A stretch of DNA of 5,608 nucleotides from CAXSEF01 sp964236695. GTDB lineage: Bacteria > Pseudomonadota > Alphaproteobacteria > Acetobacterales > Acetobacteraceae. How positions within the stretch are numbered: the stretch's first letter is position 1; each line of letters begins with the position of its first letter. A program made the position numbers and the translations under genes. The stretch spans positions 1-5,608 of the forward strand of contig CAXSFU010000130.1 in assembly GCA_964236695.1 (NCBI GenBank), given 5' to 3'. Below, piece after piece: positions 1-5,323 of the stretch. The notes beneath the pieces were generated by a model that did no database searches, was not told the origin of the DNA, and saw nothing but the letters and a program-made list of their open reading frames with translations.

Positions 1-50
1 CCAAAGGCTTGCCTTTGGCGGGGTCCAGGGGCAGAGCCCCTGGCCTTCCT
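1..50 (-). repeat. Two-hairpin palindromic repeat unit, copy R1
   Basis: The unit contains two perfect inverted repeats. The first has arms 1-8 (CCAAAGGC) and 11-18 with a 2-nt loop. The second has arms 25-32 (CCAGGGGC) and 36-43 with an AGA loop. The tail is GGCCTTCC. It matches copy R3 (3440-3489) at every position except the 2-nt loop of the first hairpin. Read on the minus strand, the order after the histidine phosphatase gene is lead, AGA/TCT-loop hairpin, spacer, second hairpin. This is the same order seen after typA. The unit starts at the window edge, so an inverted partner may lie outside. Confidence 0.85.
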
Positions 51-118
51 TGCCTGGCTGGTCAGGGCAGCCGGCAGTCGGCATGAGGCACGATGCCGCG
101 GGCGCTGCCCCTGGCAAG

Positions 119-143
119 TCCAGGACGGAGCCCTGGCCTTTCC
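119..143 (-). repeat. Decayed half-copy of the repeat, R6
   Basis: This stretch resembles only the second hairpin and tail of R1. It reads CCAGG, a 7-nt loop, CCTGG, then CCTTTCC. It has lost the inner base pairs of the stem and ends exactly where the minus-strand phosphatase stop codon begins (144-146). It looks like an older, degraded unit next to the intact R1. The call rests on the shared tail and partial stem, so similarity by chance in GC-rich DNA remains possible. Confidence 0.45.
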
Positions 144-779
144 TCAGCGCCCCGCGCCCGGGACTCCGGCCGACTGCATCCGCCACGGCCCGTTGCGCGA
201 CAGCACCGTGCGCGACAGCGGCGCCAGGTCGATTCGCAGGCCGCACTCCGGCGTGGCGCCGAGGGCGTGCACGATCGCGGCCCTGACCACCGCGGCGTGG
301 GTGACGACCACGAGGCGCCCGTCGCCGAGCGCGTCCATCCAGGCGGCGACCCGCGCCAGCACGGCGCGGGCGCTGTCCCCGCCCGGCGGCGCGGCGTCGG
401 GGTCGCGCAGCCAGTCGGCCAGGGCGGCGGGGTCCTCGGCGGCGATCGCGGCGGCGTCGCGGCCGGTCCAGGCGCCGGCGCCGGCGTCGCGCAGGGCGGG
501 GTCCGGCGTCGCGCGCAGGCCCAAGGCGGCCGCCGTCTCGCGCGCGCAGGCGGCGGGACTGCACCAGGCGGGGATAGACGGGGCGGGGCCGGGCGGGGTG
601 GGGCCAGGCGCGGCGGGGGCGGGGCGTGCGGGGTCGGGCTGTGCGGGATCACGGGGGCGGGCCGCGTGGCGGGCGTGGCGCAGGCCGGCGGGGTGCAGTG
701 GCTCTTCCGGCCCGGCGAAGCGGGCCCCCTGCATCGCGCCGGTCAGGGCGTGGGTAATCCAGGTGGTGTGGGTGGCCAT
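144..779 (-). CDS. Histidine phosphatase superfamily protein, atypical catalytic pocket
   Basis: A 211-residue cytoplasmic protein with no signal peptide or membrane segment. Family features are visible in order: an N-terminal strand ending in ITHA (residues 8-11, with the catalytic-type His10), F21 and EPL at 26-28, a CSP..C.RETA segment at 73-83, LRDAGAGAWTGR at 96-107, PGGDS at 132-136, and VVVTHAAVVRAA at 157-168 with the second conserved His161. Histidine phosphatases transfer phosphate through the first His; the substrate here cannot be told. The usual RHG arginine is Thr9, and the arginine expected in SPxxR is Cys78. Residues 42-71 form a Pro/Ala-rich insertion. ATG at 779 is chosen because GGAG lies 5 nt upstream and the family fold begins directly after it; the longer frame to 1127 adds non-family sequence. 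The protein could be a catalytically weakened member or a subfamily that tolerates these changes. Confidence 0.75.
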   Translation of the reverse strand: MATHTTWITHALTGAMQGARFAGPEEPLHPAGLRHARHAARPRDPAQPDPARPAPAAPGPTPPGPAPSIPAWCSPAACARETAAALGLRATPDPALRDAGAGAWTGRDAAAIAAEDPAALADWLRDPDAAPPGGDSARAVLARVAAWMDALGDGRLVVVTHAAVVRAAIVHALGATPECGLRIDLAPLSRTVLSRNGPWRMQSAGVPGAGR

Positions 780-784
780 GGCGG

Positions 785-788
785 CTCC
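785..788 (-). promoter_or_regulatory. Ribosome binding site of the histidine phosphatase gene
   Basis: On the minus strand GGAG stands 5 nt before the ATG at 779. It supports this start over the longer open frame that runs upstream to 1127. Confidence 0.55.
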
Positions 789-863
789 GGCGGGACGGCG
801 TCGCTCGCCGCGCGGGCAGGGGAGCATGGCGGCGGCGGCCGGGAAAGGCCGCCCGACTCGGCG

Positions 864-895
864 GACGCCTGTCGCCGCGCGCGGCGACAGGCGTC
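864..895. repeat. Perfect 32-nt palindrome
   Basis: The left arm 864-879 reads GACGCCTGTCGCCGCG, and 880-895 is its exact reverse complement, giving 16 bp with no gap. As RNA it would form a long hairpin with a small GC loop; as DNA it could be a symmetric protein-binding site. It lies 85 bp upstream of the phosphatase ATG and 254 bp upstream of the bactofilin start. No T-run follows on either strand, so it is not a standard intrinsic terminator. It is unrelated in sequence to the two-hairpin repeats. Confidence 0.8.
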
Positions 896-1109
896 GTGGA
901 CGGGGCGGGGCGGCGGGTGTCGCGCCGGGCCGGCGCACAACCGGCCGGCGGCTCCATGCCGGAAACACGCAGGCGTGCGGTCGGGCTTTGCAACCGTTGC
1001 GCGCAGGGACCGAACCGTGTGGCCGCGAACACTCCGGGAACGCTCGCGAACCGCTTGTCGGACTGAGCTTCGGGTGATAGGCCGTTGAATCTATGCTGAT
1101 CCTGACCGG

Positions 1110-1125
1110 GTTCTCCGGGGAGAAC
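1110..1125. promoter_or_regulatory. Inverted repeat upstream of bactofilin, possible operator
   Basis: GTTCTCC and GGAGAAC face each other across a central GG, a 7-bp perfect inverted repeat. Its right end is 23 nt before the TTG start and 10 nt before the SD. The position suits a repressor site or a small leader hairpin. No known operator is identified with confidence. Confidence 0.35.
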
Positions 1126-1135
1126 ATTCAGCGCG

Positions 1136-1143
1136 AAGGGAGG
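1136..1143 (+). promoter_or_regulatory. Strong SD that fixes the TTG start of the bactofilin
   Basis: AAGGGAGG ends 5 nt before the TTG at 1149. The near-ideal SD and spacing justify a rare start codon, and the resulting N-terminus (MFRRRKP) is of the kind expected for bactofilins. Confidence 0.75.
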
Positions 1144-1148
1144 CCTCC

Positions 1149-1889
1149 TTGTTCAGACGCCGCAAGCCTGACGAAGCCGAGGCGCTTCAGCCCGGCCCCG
1201 ACGATGCCGCGCCGGCCCCCGGGCCGTTCGAGCCCCTGCCCTCCGGCCCGTCGTCCGGGCTGCCGCCTGCCACGCCGCCACGGCCGGTCGACACCAGCCT
1301 CGGCGTGCCGCCGTTCCGTCCCGCATCCCCCCCGCCGAAGGAGGCCCCGACCATGGCCCGTCCCCCGATGTCGACCGTGCCGTCCCCGATGTCCGGCGGC
1401 CCGGGCTCGCCGCCAGGCGGGCCCATGCAGGGCGGGCCGATGCCCGGCGGCTCGATGCCCGGCGGCCGCCCCGGCCAGCCGTCCAGGCCGCAGGCCGCGG
1501 AGCGCCGCACGCTGGTGGTCGGGCGCGGCATCTCGGTGCAGGGCATCGTGCAGGACGCAGAGCGCCTGGTCGTCGAGGGCACCGTGGAGGCCACGATGAT
1601 CCACGCGGCCGAGCTGTCGATCGCGCAGGGCGGGGTGTTCCGCGGCGAGGTCGAGGTCGAGGAGGCCGAGGTCGCCGGCACCATCGACGGCACGCTGACC
1701 GCGCGCGGCAACCTGATCGTGCGCGCCACCGGCAAGGTGCTGGGCACGGCGCGCTGCCGGCGGCTGCAGGTCGAGGACGGAGGCGCGATCACCGGTCGGA
1801 TCGAGATGATCGGCGAAGGCTACGAGAGCGCGCCGCGCGCCGCGGTCGAGGCGCCGCGGGTGGAGATGTCGGCAGAGCCGGTGGGCTGA
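1149..1889 (+). CDS. Bactofilin family polymer-forming cytoskeletal protein
   Basis: A 246-residue protein with three parts. Residues 1-6 (MFRRRK) form a short hydrophobic-basic N-terminus of the kind bactofilins use for membrane contact. Residues 7-117 are a disordered Pro/Gly/Ala-rich linker, including Gly-Gly-x-Met repeats at 90-106. Residues 119-222 are the bactofilin domain, rich in short beta repeats with regularly spaced Gly and Val/Ile (for example VVEGTVEA at 141-148 and VAGTIDGTLTARGNLIVRATG at 175-195 as overlapping turns). The tail, 223-246, is short and acidic. Bactofilins polymerise without nucleotide into filaments on the inner membrane that position cell-wall and morphogenesis enzymes. 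The linker is longer than in compact bactofilins. The start is TTG, supported by the SD at 1136. An in-frame ATG at 1353 (Met69) also has a strong SD, so a 178-residue form lacking the N-terminal motif is possible. The gene is monocistronic, with a repeat 6 nt after its stop. Confidence 0.88.
   Translation: MFRRRKPDEAEALQPGPDDAAPAPGPFEPLPSGPSSGLPPATPPRPVDTSLGVPPFRPASPPPKEAPTMARPPMSTVPSPMSGGPGSPPGGPMQGGPMPGGSMPGGRPGQPSRPQAAERRTLVVGRGISVQGIVQDAERLVVEGTVEATMIHAAELSIAQGGVFRGEVEVEEAEVAGTIDGTLTARGNLIVRATGKVLGTARCRRLQVEDGGAITGRIEMIGEGYESAPRAAVEAPRVEMSAEPVG
1338..1344 (+). promoter_or_regulatory. Internal SD before in-frame ATG 1353 in the bactofilin gene
   Basis: AAGGAGG is followed by 8 nt and then ATG in the gene's own frame (Met69). 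It could drive a shorter product that keeps the whole polymerisation domain and drops the first 68 residues. It also encodes Lys-Glu-Ala in the linker, so it may be coincidental. Confidence 0.4.
1416..1460 (+). repeat. Three 15-bp in-frame tandem repeats (GGxM[QP])
   Basis: Residues 90-104 of the bactofilin are three five-residue units: GGPMQ, GGPMP and GGSMP. The DNA units match well (GATGCCCGGCGGC recurs), which suggests recent slippage or duplication. The array lies in the flexible linker, where length change would be tolerated. Confidence 0.7.
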
Positions 1890-1895
1890 GGCGGC

Positions 1896-1953
1896 AGGAA
1901 GCCAAGCTGGGCTCTGCCCAGACCCGCCAGGGGCGAGCCGCCCCTGGACCGGC
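1896..1953 (+). repeat. Two-hairpin palindromic repeat unit, copy R4
   Basis: After a GGAAG lead come arms 1907-1912 (CTGGGC) and 1916-1921 with a TCT loop, then ACCCGCC, then arms 1927-1934 (CCAGGGGC) and 1940-1947 with a 5-nt GAGCC loop. It has the same architecture as the reverse complement of R1 and R3, but is closest in sequence to R5. It begins 6 nt after the bactofilin stop and faces R2 in inverted orientation. Confidence 0.8.
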
Positions 1954-1955
1954 TT

Positions 1956-2050
1956 TCGTGGCGATCGCGTCCGGGTAGCGGTTGCGCAAGGTACGCCGTG
2001 GCAGCGGGGGCCTCTCGCGAGCCAAAGCCTCCATTCTTGAGGAAGAGTTT
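1956..2050. other. Interior of the R4-R2 composite element, no gene
   Basis: This 95-bp stretch lies between the two inverted repeat units. Its right end (CATTCTTGAGGA, then GTTTCC before the hairpin) resembles the interior of the R5-R3 pair (CATTTTGAGGA, then GTTTCC). The two composites therefore seem to share more than their hairpins. The remainder is unrecognised. Confidence 0.45.
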
Positions 2051-2101
2051 CCGAAGGCTCAGCCTTTGGCGGAGGCCAGAGGCAGAGCCTCTGGCCTTTC
2101 T
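2051..2101 (-). repeat. Two-hairpin palindromic repeat unit, copy R2
   Basis: The first hairpin has arms 2051-2058 (CCGAAGGC) and 2062-2069 with one G-T pair and a TCA loop. The second has arms 2074-2083 (GGCCAGAGGC) and 2087-2096, a perfect 10-bp stem with an AGA loop. Compared with R1 and R3, one stem pair has changed on both arms. The unit overlaps the 3' end of the transporter gene: its TCA loop, read on the minus strand, is the TGA stop codon. Confidence 0.85.
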
Positions 2102-3423
2102 GGCTTCGACAGCCCGCCGGGAAACCGCCGCAGCAGGTGCAGCATGACCAGCATTGCCGGCAGGGCGGTCAGCACGGCGGCGGCGTAGAACGGCACCCAG
2201 CCCAGCGCCTGCGCCGCGAACCCCGACAGGCCGCCGAGCGTGCGCACGCCGACCACGGCCAGCGAGGACAGCAGCGCGTACTGGGTCGCCGTGTAGGCCA
2301 GGGCGCACAGGCCGGACAGGTAGGCGATGAATGCCGCGTCGGCCATGCTTTCGGCGAATCCCTCCACCAGCACCTTGGCGTAGAGCACGCGGACGTCGCC
2401 GTGCGAGGCGGCGACCGCGAGGTAGAGCCCCAGCGTGGCCATCTGCGCGAAGCCGGTCAGCACCAGGGCGCGGCCGGTGCCGATGCGCGCGACCAGCACG
2501 CCGCCGGCGGCCGAGCCCGCGAGGCTTGCGGTCAGCGAGGGCAGGAACAGGGCGCGCGCGACCTGCGCCCGGTCGAAGCCCATGTCGTGGTAGAACGGGA
2601 TCGCCATCGGGCCGGCGAGCGCCTCGCCGAGCTTGAACAGCAGCACGAAGGCGAGGATCTCGGCCGCACCCGGGCGGGACAGGAACTCGCGCAGCGGCGT
2701 CACCACCGCGTCGCGCAGTCGGGCGACGGCGCCTTGGGCGTGGGCGGCGAGCGCCTGCGCGGTGGCGGCGGGCGCGGGCTCGGCGGCGAGCAGGGTGGCC
2801 GCGATGCCGAGTGCCGACAGCGCGGCCATGCACGACAGCGCGCCGTGCCAGCCGAGCGGCCCGGCCAGGCCGAGCGCGCCGGCGCCGGACACCAGCAGGG
2901 CGATGCGGTAGCCCCAGACGTAGGCGGCCATGGCGGCGCCCTGGGCGGCCTGCGGGAAGGTCTCGATCCGCCAGGCGTCGACCACGATGTCCTGGCTCGC
3001 GGACAGGAAGGCGACGCCGACGGCGACCGCGACCAGGGCCGGGGCGTCGGACGGGTCGGACCAGGCCAGGGCCAGCAGGGCGGCGGCGAGCGCCGCCTGG
3101 ATCGCGGCCAGCCAGCCGCGGCGGCGGCCGAGGCGGCGCAGACCGGGGGGCGGGCGGAGCTGGTCGAGCAGCGGCGCCCACAGGAACTTCAGGGTGTAGG
3201 ACAGGCCGATCCAGGCGGTCAGGCCGATGGCGCCCAGCGAGACGCCGTGCTCGCTGAGCCACTGGCGCAGGGTGAGGCCGGTCAGGGGGAGGGGGAGGCC
3301 ACTGGCGAAGCCGAAGGCGAGCATCAGGAAAAGGCGGCGGTCGCTCAGCAAGGAAGCAAGGCTGGGCTCTGCCCAGACCCGCCAAGGGCGAGCCGCCCCT
3401 GGACCGGCATTTTGAGGAGGCAA
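2059..3423 (-). CDS. ampG: AmpG-family MFS transporter (probable muropeptide permease)
   Basis: A 454-residue inner-membrane protein if started at TTG 3423. Hydrophobic segments run through the whole length, consistent with about 12 helices. AmpG-like signatures are GFASGLPLPLTGLTLRQWL at 38-56, YTLKFLWAPLLD at 76-87, a basic RRLGRRRGW loop at 96-104, QDIVVDAWRIE at 144-154, a FKLGEALAGPM..PF segment near mid-protein, and a late TATQYALLSSLA segment. AmpG proteins import anhydro-muropeptides for cell-wall recycling; the exact substrate is inferred. The start is uncertain. Family similarity begins around residue 25 (LLSDRRL), and neither TTG 3423, TTG 3351 nor ATG 3324 has a clear SD. About residues 6-24 are encoded by repeat R5, and the last 13 residues plus the stop by repeat R2. 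Both ends of the gene therefore appear rewritten by repeats, although the core is intact. Confidence 0.82.
   Translation of the reverse strand: MPPQNAGPGAARPWRVWAEPSLASLLSDRRLFLMLAFGFASGLPLPLTGLTLRQWLSEHGVSLGAIGLTAWIGLSYTLKFLWAPLLDQLRPPPGLRRLGRRRGWLAAIQAALAAALLALAWSDPSDAPALVAVAVGVAFLSASQDIVVDAWRIETFPQAAQGAAMAAYVWGYRIALLVSGAGALGLAGPLGWHGALSCMAALSALGIAATLLAAEPAPAATAQALAAHAQGAVARLRDAVVTPLREFLSRPGAAEILAFVLLFKLGEALAGPMAIPFYHDMGFDRAQVARALFLPSLTASLAGSAAGGVLVARIGTGRALVLTGFAQMATLGLYLAVAASHGDVRVLYAKVLVEGFAESMADAAFIAYLSGLCALAYTATQYALLSSLAVVGVRTLGGLSGFAAQALGWVPFYAAAVLTALPAMLVMLHLLRRFPGGLSKPERPEALPLASAKG
3352..3407 (+). repeat. Two-hairpin palindromic repeat unit, copy R5
   Basis: After a GGAAG lead come arms 3362-3367 (CTGGGC) and 3371-3376 with a TCT loop, then ACCCGCC, then arms 3382-3389 and 3395-3402 with a GAGCC loop. 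The second stem has one mismatch, which would be a G-U pair in minus-strand RNA. It is nearly identical to R4. It faces R3 across about 32 bp, forming an inverted pair. No plus-strand gene ends here; instead it supplies codons for the transporter's N-terminus. Confidence 0.8.
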
Positions 3424-3439
3424 GTCTTGGTTGGGGTTT

Positions 3440-3489
3440 CCAAAGGCGAGCCTTTGGCGGGGTCCAGGGGCAGAGCCCCTGGCCTTCCC
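3440..3489 (-). repeat. Two-hairpin palindromic repeat unit, copy R3
   Basis: The arms are 3440-3447 and 3450-3457 (loop GA), and 3464-3471 and 3475-3482 (loop AGA). The sequence equals R1 apart from the first loop. Read on the minus strand it begins 4 nt after the typA stop, so it would be transcribed at the 3' end of typA mRNA as two consecutive hairpins. No T-run follows. Confidence 0.87.
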
Positions 3490-3493
3490 GGCC

Positions 3494-5323
3494 TCACGCG
3501 GCCTGGCTGTCCGACTTCTTCTCGTTGCGCTTGCGCTCCGACGGGTCGAGGTAGCGCTTGCGCAGGCGCACGGCGGTGGGCGTGACCTCGACCAGCTCGT
3601 CGTCCTCGATGTAGGCGATCGCCTGCTCCAGGCTCATGCGGCGCGGCGGGATCAGCAGCATCGCCTCGTCCTTGCCCGAGGCGCGGACGTTGGTGAGCTT
3701 CTTCTCCTTGATCGGGTTCACGTCGAGGTCGCTCTCGCGCGAGTGCTCGCCGAGGATCAGGCCGACGTAGACCTTGTCGCCGGGATCGACGAACAGGGTG
3801 CCGCGCTCCTGGAGGTACCACAGGGCGTACTGCACCGCCTCGCCGGGCTCGGAGGAGATCAGCGAGCCGTTGCGCCGGCCCTCCATCGGGCCGACCCAGG
3901 GGGCGTAGCCGTCGAAGATGCGGTTCATGATGCCGGTGCCGCGGGTGTCGGTGAGAAACTCGCCGTGGTAGCCGATCAGGCCGCGGGCGGGGATGCGGAA
4001 GGTCAGGCGGACCTTGCCGCCACCGGACGGGCGCATGTCCTGCATCACGCCCTTGCGTCGGCTCATCTTCTCGACGACGACGCCGGAGTACGGCTCGTCC
4101 ACGTCGACGAGGACCTCCTCCATCGGCTCCTCGCGCTCGCCGGTCTCCTCGTTCCTGCGCGTCAGCACGCGGGGGCGGCCGATGGTCAACTCGAAGCCCT
4201 CGCGGCGCATGGTCTCGATCAGCACGCCGAGCTGCAGCTCGCCGCGGCCCGCGACCTCGAACGCCTCGCTTTCCTGGCTCTCGGTGATCCTGATGGCGAC
4301 GTTGCCCTCGACCTCGCGGAACAGGCGGTCGCGGATCTGGCGCGAGGTCACCTTCTTGCCCTCGCGGCCGCCGAGCGGGCCGTCGTTGACGCGAAAGGTC
4401 ATCGACAGCGTGGGCGGGTCGACCGGGATCGCGTACAGCGGCGCGGTCATCTCGGGCGCGCCGATGGTGTCGGGGATGGTGGAGTCGGTCAGGCCGGCCA
4501 CGGCGACGATGTCGCCGGCCTCGACCTCCTCCACGGTGACGCGCTCCAGGCCGCGGAAGCTCATCAGCTTGGTCAGGCGCCCGGTCTCGACCACGGTGCC
4601 GTCCTGGCGCATCACCTTGACGGGCATGTTGAGCTTGGCGCGGCCCTGCTCGACGCGGCCGGTGAGCACGCGTCCGAGGAAGTTGTCGTAGTCGAGGATG
4701 GAGGCGACCATCGCGAACGGCGCCTCCTTGTCCAGGCGCGTCGGCGGCACGTGGCTCATCACCAGGTCGAACATCGGCGCCAGGTCCTTGCGCGGACCGT
4801 CGAGCGTGCTGTCGGCCCAGCCGTTGCGGCCGGACGCGTAGAGCATGGGGAAGTCGAGCTGGTCGTCGGAGGCGCCCAGCGCCGCGAACAGGTCGAACAT
4901 CTCGGTGTGCACCTCGTCGGGGCGCGCGTCCTGGCGGTCGACCTTGTTGACGACGACGATCGGCTTGATGCCGCGCGCCAGCGCCTTGGTCAGCACGAAC
5001 TTGGTCTGCGGCAGCGCGCCCTCGGCGGCGTCGACGAGCACGATCACGCCGTCGACCATGTTGAGGATGCGCTCGACCTCGCCGCCGAAGTCGGCGTGGC
5101 CGGGGGTGTCGATGATGTTGATGCGGCTGTCGCGCCACACGACGCTGGTGCACTTCGCCAGGATGGTGATGCCGCGCTCGCGCTCCAGGTCGTTGCGGTC
5201 CATGGCGCGCTCCTGCACCTGCTGGTGCTCGCGGAACGATCCGGACTGGCGCAGCAACTGGTCGACGAGGGTGGTCTTGCCATGATCGACGTGCGCGATG
5301 ATGGCGATGTTGCGGATGTCCAT
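3494..5323 (-). CDS. typA: Ribosome-associated translational GTPase TypA/BipA
   Basis: A complete 609-residue protein, about the length of E. coli BipA. All GTPase motifs are present: G1 AHVDHGKT at 10-17, G2 ERGIT at 49-53 with the invariant Thr53, G3 DTPGH at 72-76, G4 NKVD at 126-129, and G5 SGRNG at 164-168. Elongation-factor-like domains II, III and V follow. The BipA-specific C-terminal domain contains RGLIGYHGEFLTDTRGTG, then RNGSLISSEPGEA, then GEHSRESDLDVNP. BipA binds the 70S ribosome at the A-site region and aids 50S assembly and growth under stress or cold. ATG 5323 is chosen because MDIRNIAIIAHVDHG is the standard family N-terminus; the frame is open to 5521 but the extra residues are unrelated. 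The SD is weak (AGG, 7 nt spacer). The gene ends 4 nt before repeat R3. Confidence 0.97.
   Translation of the reverse strand: MDIRNIAIIAHVDHGKTTLVDQLLRQSGSFREHQQVQERAMDRNDLERERGITILAKCTSVVWRDSRINIIDTPGHADFGGEVERILNMVDGVIVLVDAAEGALPQTKFVLTKALARGIKPIVVVNKVDRQDARPDEVHTEMFDLFAALGASDDQLDFPMLYASGRNGWADSTLDGPRKDLAPMFDLVMSHVPPTRLDKEAPFAMVASILDYDNFLGRVLTGRVEQGRAKLNMPVKVMRQDGTVVETGRLTKLMSFRGLERVTVEEVEAGDIVAVAGLTDSTIPDTIGAPEMTAPLYAIPVDPPTLSMTFRVNDGPLGGREGKKVTSRQIRDRLFREVEGNVAIRITESQESEAFEVAGRGELQLGVLIETMRREGFELTIGRPRVLTRRNEETGEREEPMEEVLVDVDEPYSGVVVEKMSRRKGVMQDMRPSGGGKVRLTFRIPARGLIGYHGEFLTDTRGTGIMNRIFDGYAPWVGPMEGRRNGSLISSEPGEAVQYALWYLQERGTLFVDPGDKVYVGLILGEHSRESDLDVNPIKEKKLTNVRASGKDEAMLLIPPRRMSLEQAIAYIEDDELVEVTPTAVRLRKRYLDPSERKRNEKKSDSQAA

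Larger units (their letters stand above)
780..1148. other. Divergent intergenic region, phosphatase and bactofilin
   Basis: 369 bp separate two divergent genes, so promoters for both should lie here. I see no convincing gene: the open frames across it are typical of GC-rich DNA and carry no recognisable protein family. It holds a perfect palindrome at 864-895, four GAAC words between 1012 and 1051, and an inverted repeat at 1110-1125. TATGCT at 1092-1097 could be a -10 element for the bactofilin gene, but no good -35 box sits at the right distance, so I do not list a promoter. Confidence 0.6.

Noticed and set aside
1055..1097. Sigma-70 type promoter for the bactofilin
   Set aside because: TTGTCG at 1055 and TATGCT at 1092 are 31 bp apart, far from the usual 17, and no better pair was found by eye.
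144..1127. Longer start for the histidine phosphatase at 1127
   Set aside because: The added 116 residues match nothing and cross the divergent intergenic region. ATG 779 has an SD and begins at the family's first strand.
3440..3489. R3 as a classical rho-independent terminator of typA
   Set aside because: Hairpins are present, but no T-tract follows on the minus strand (the sequence continues AAACCCC). I keep it as a repeat with a possible 3'-end role.
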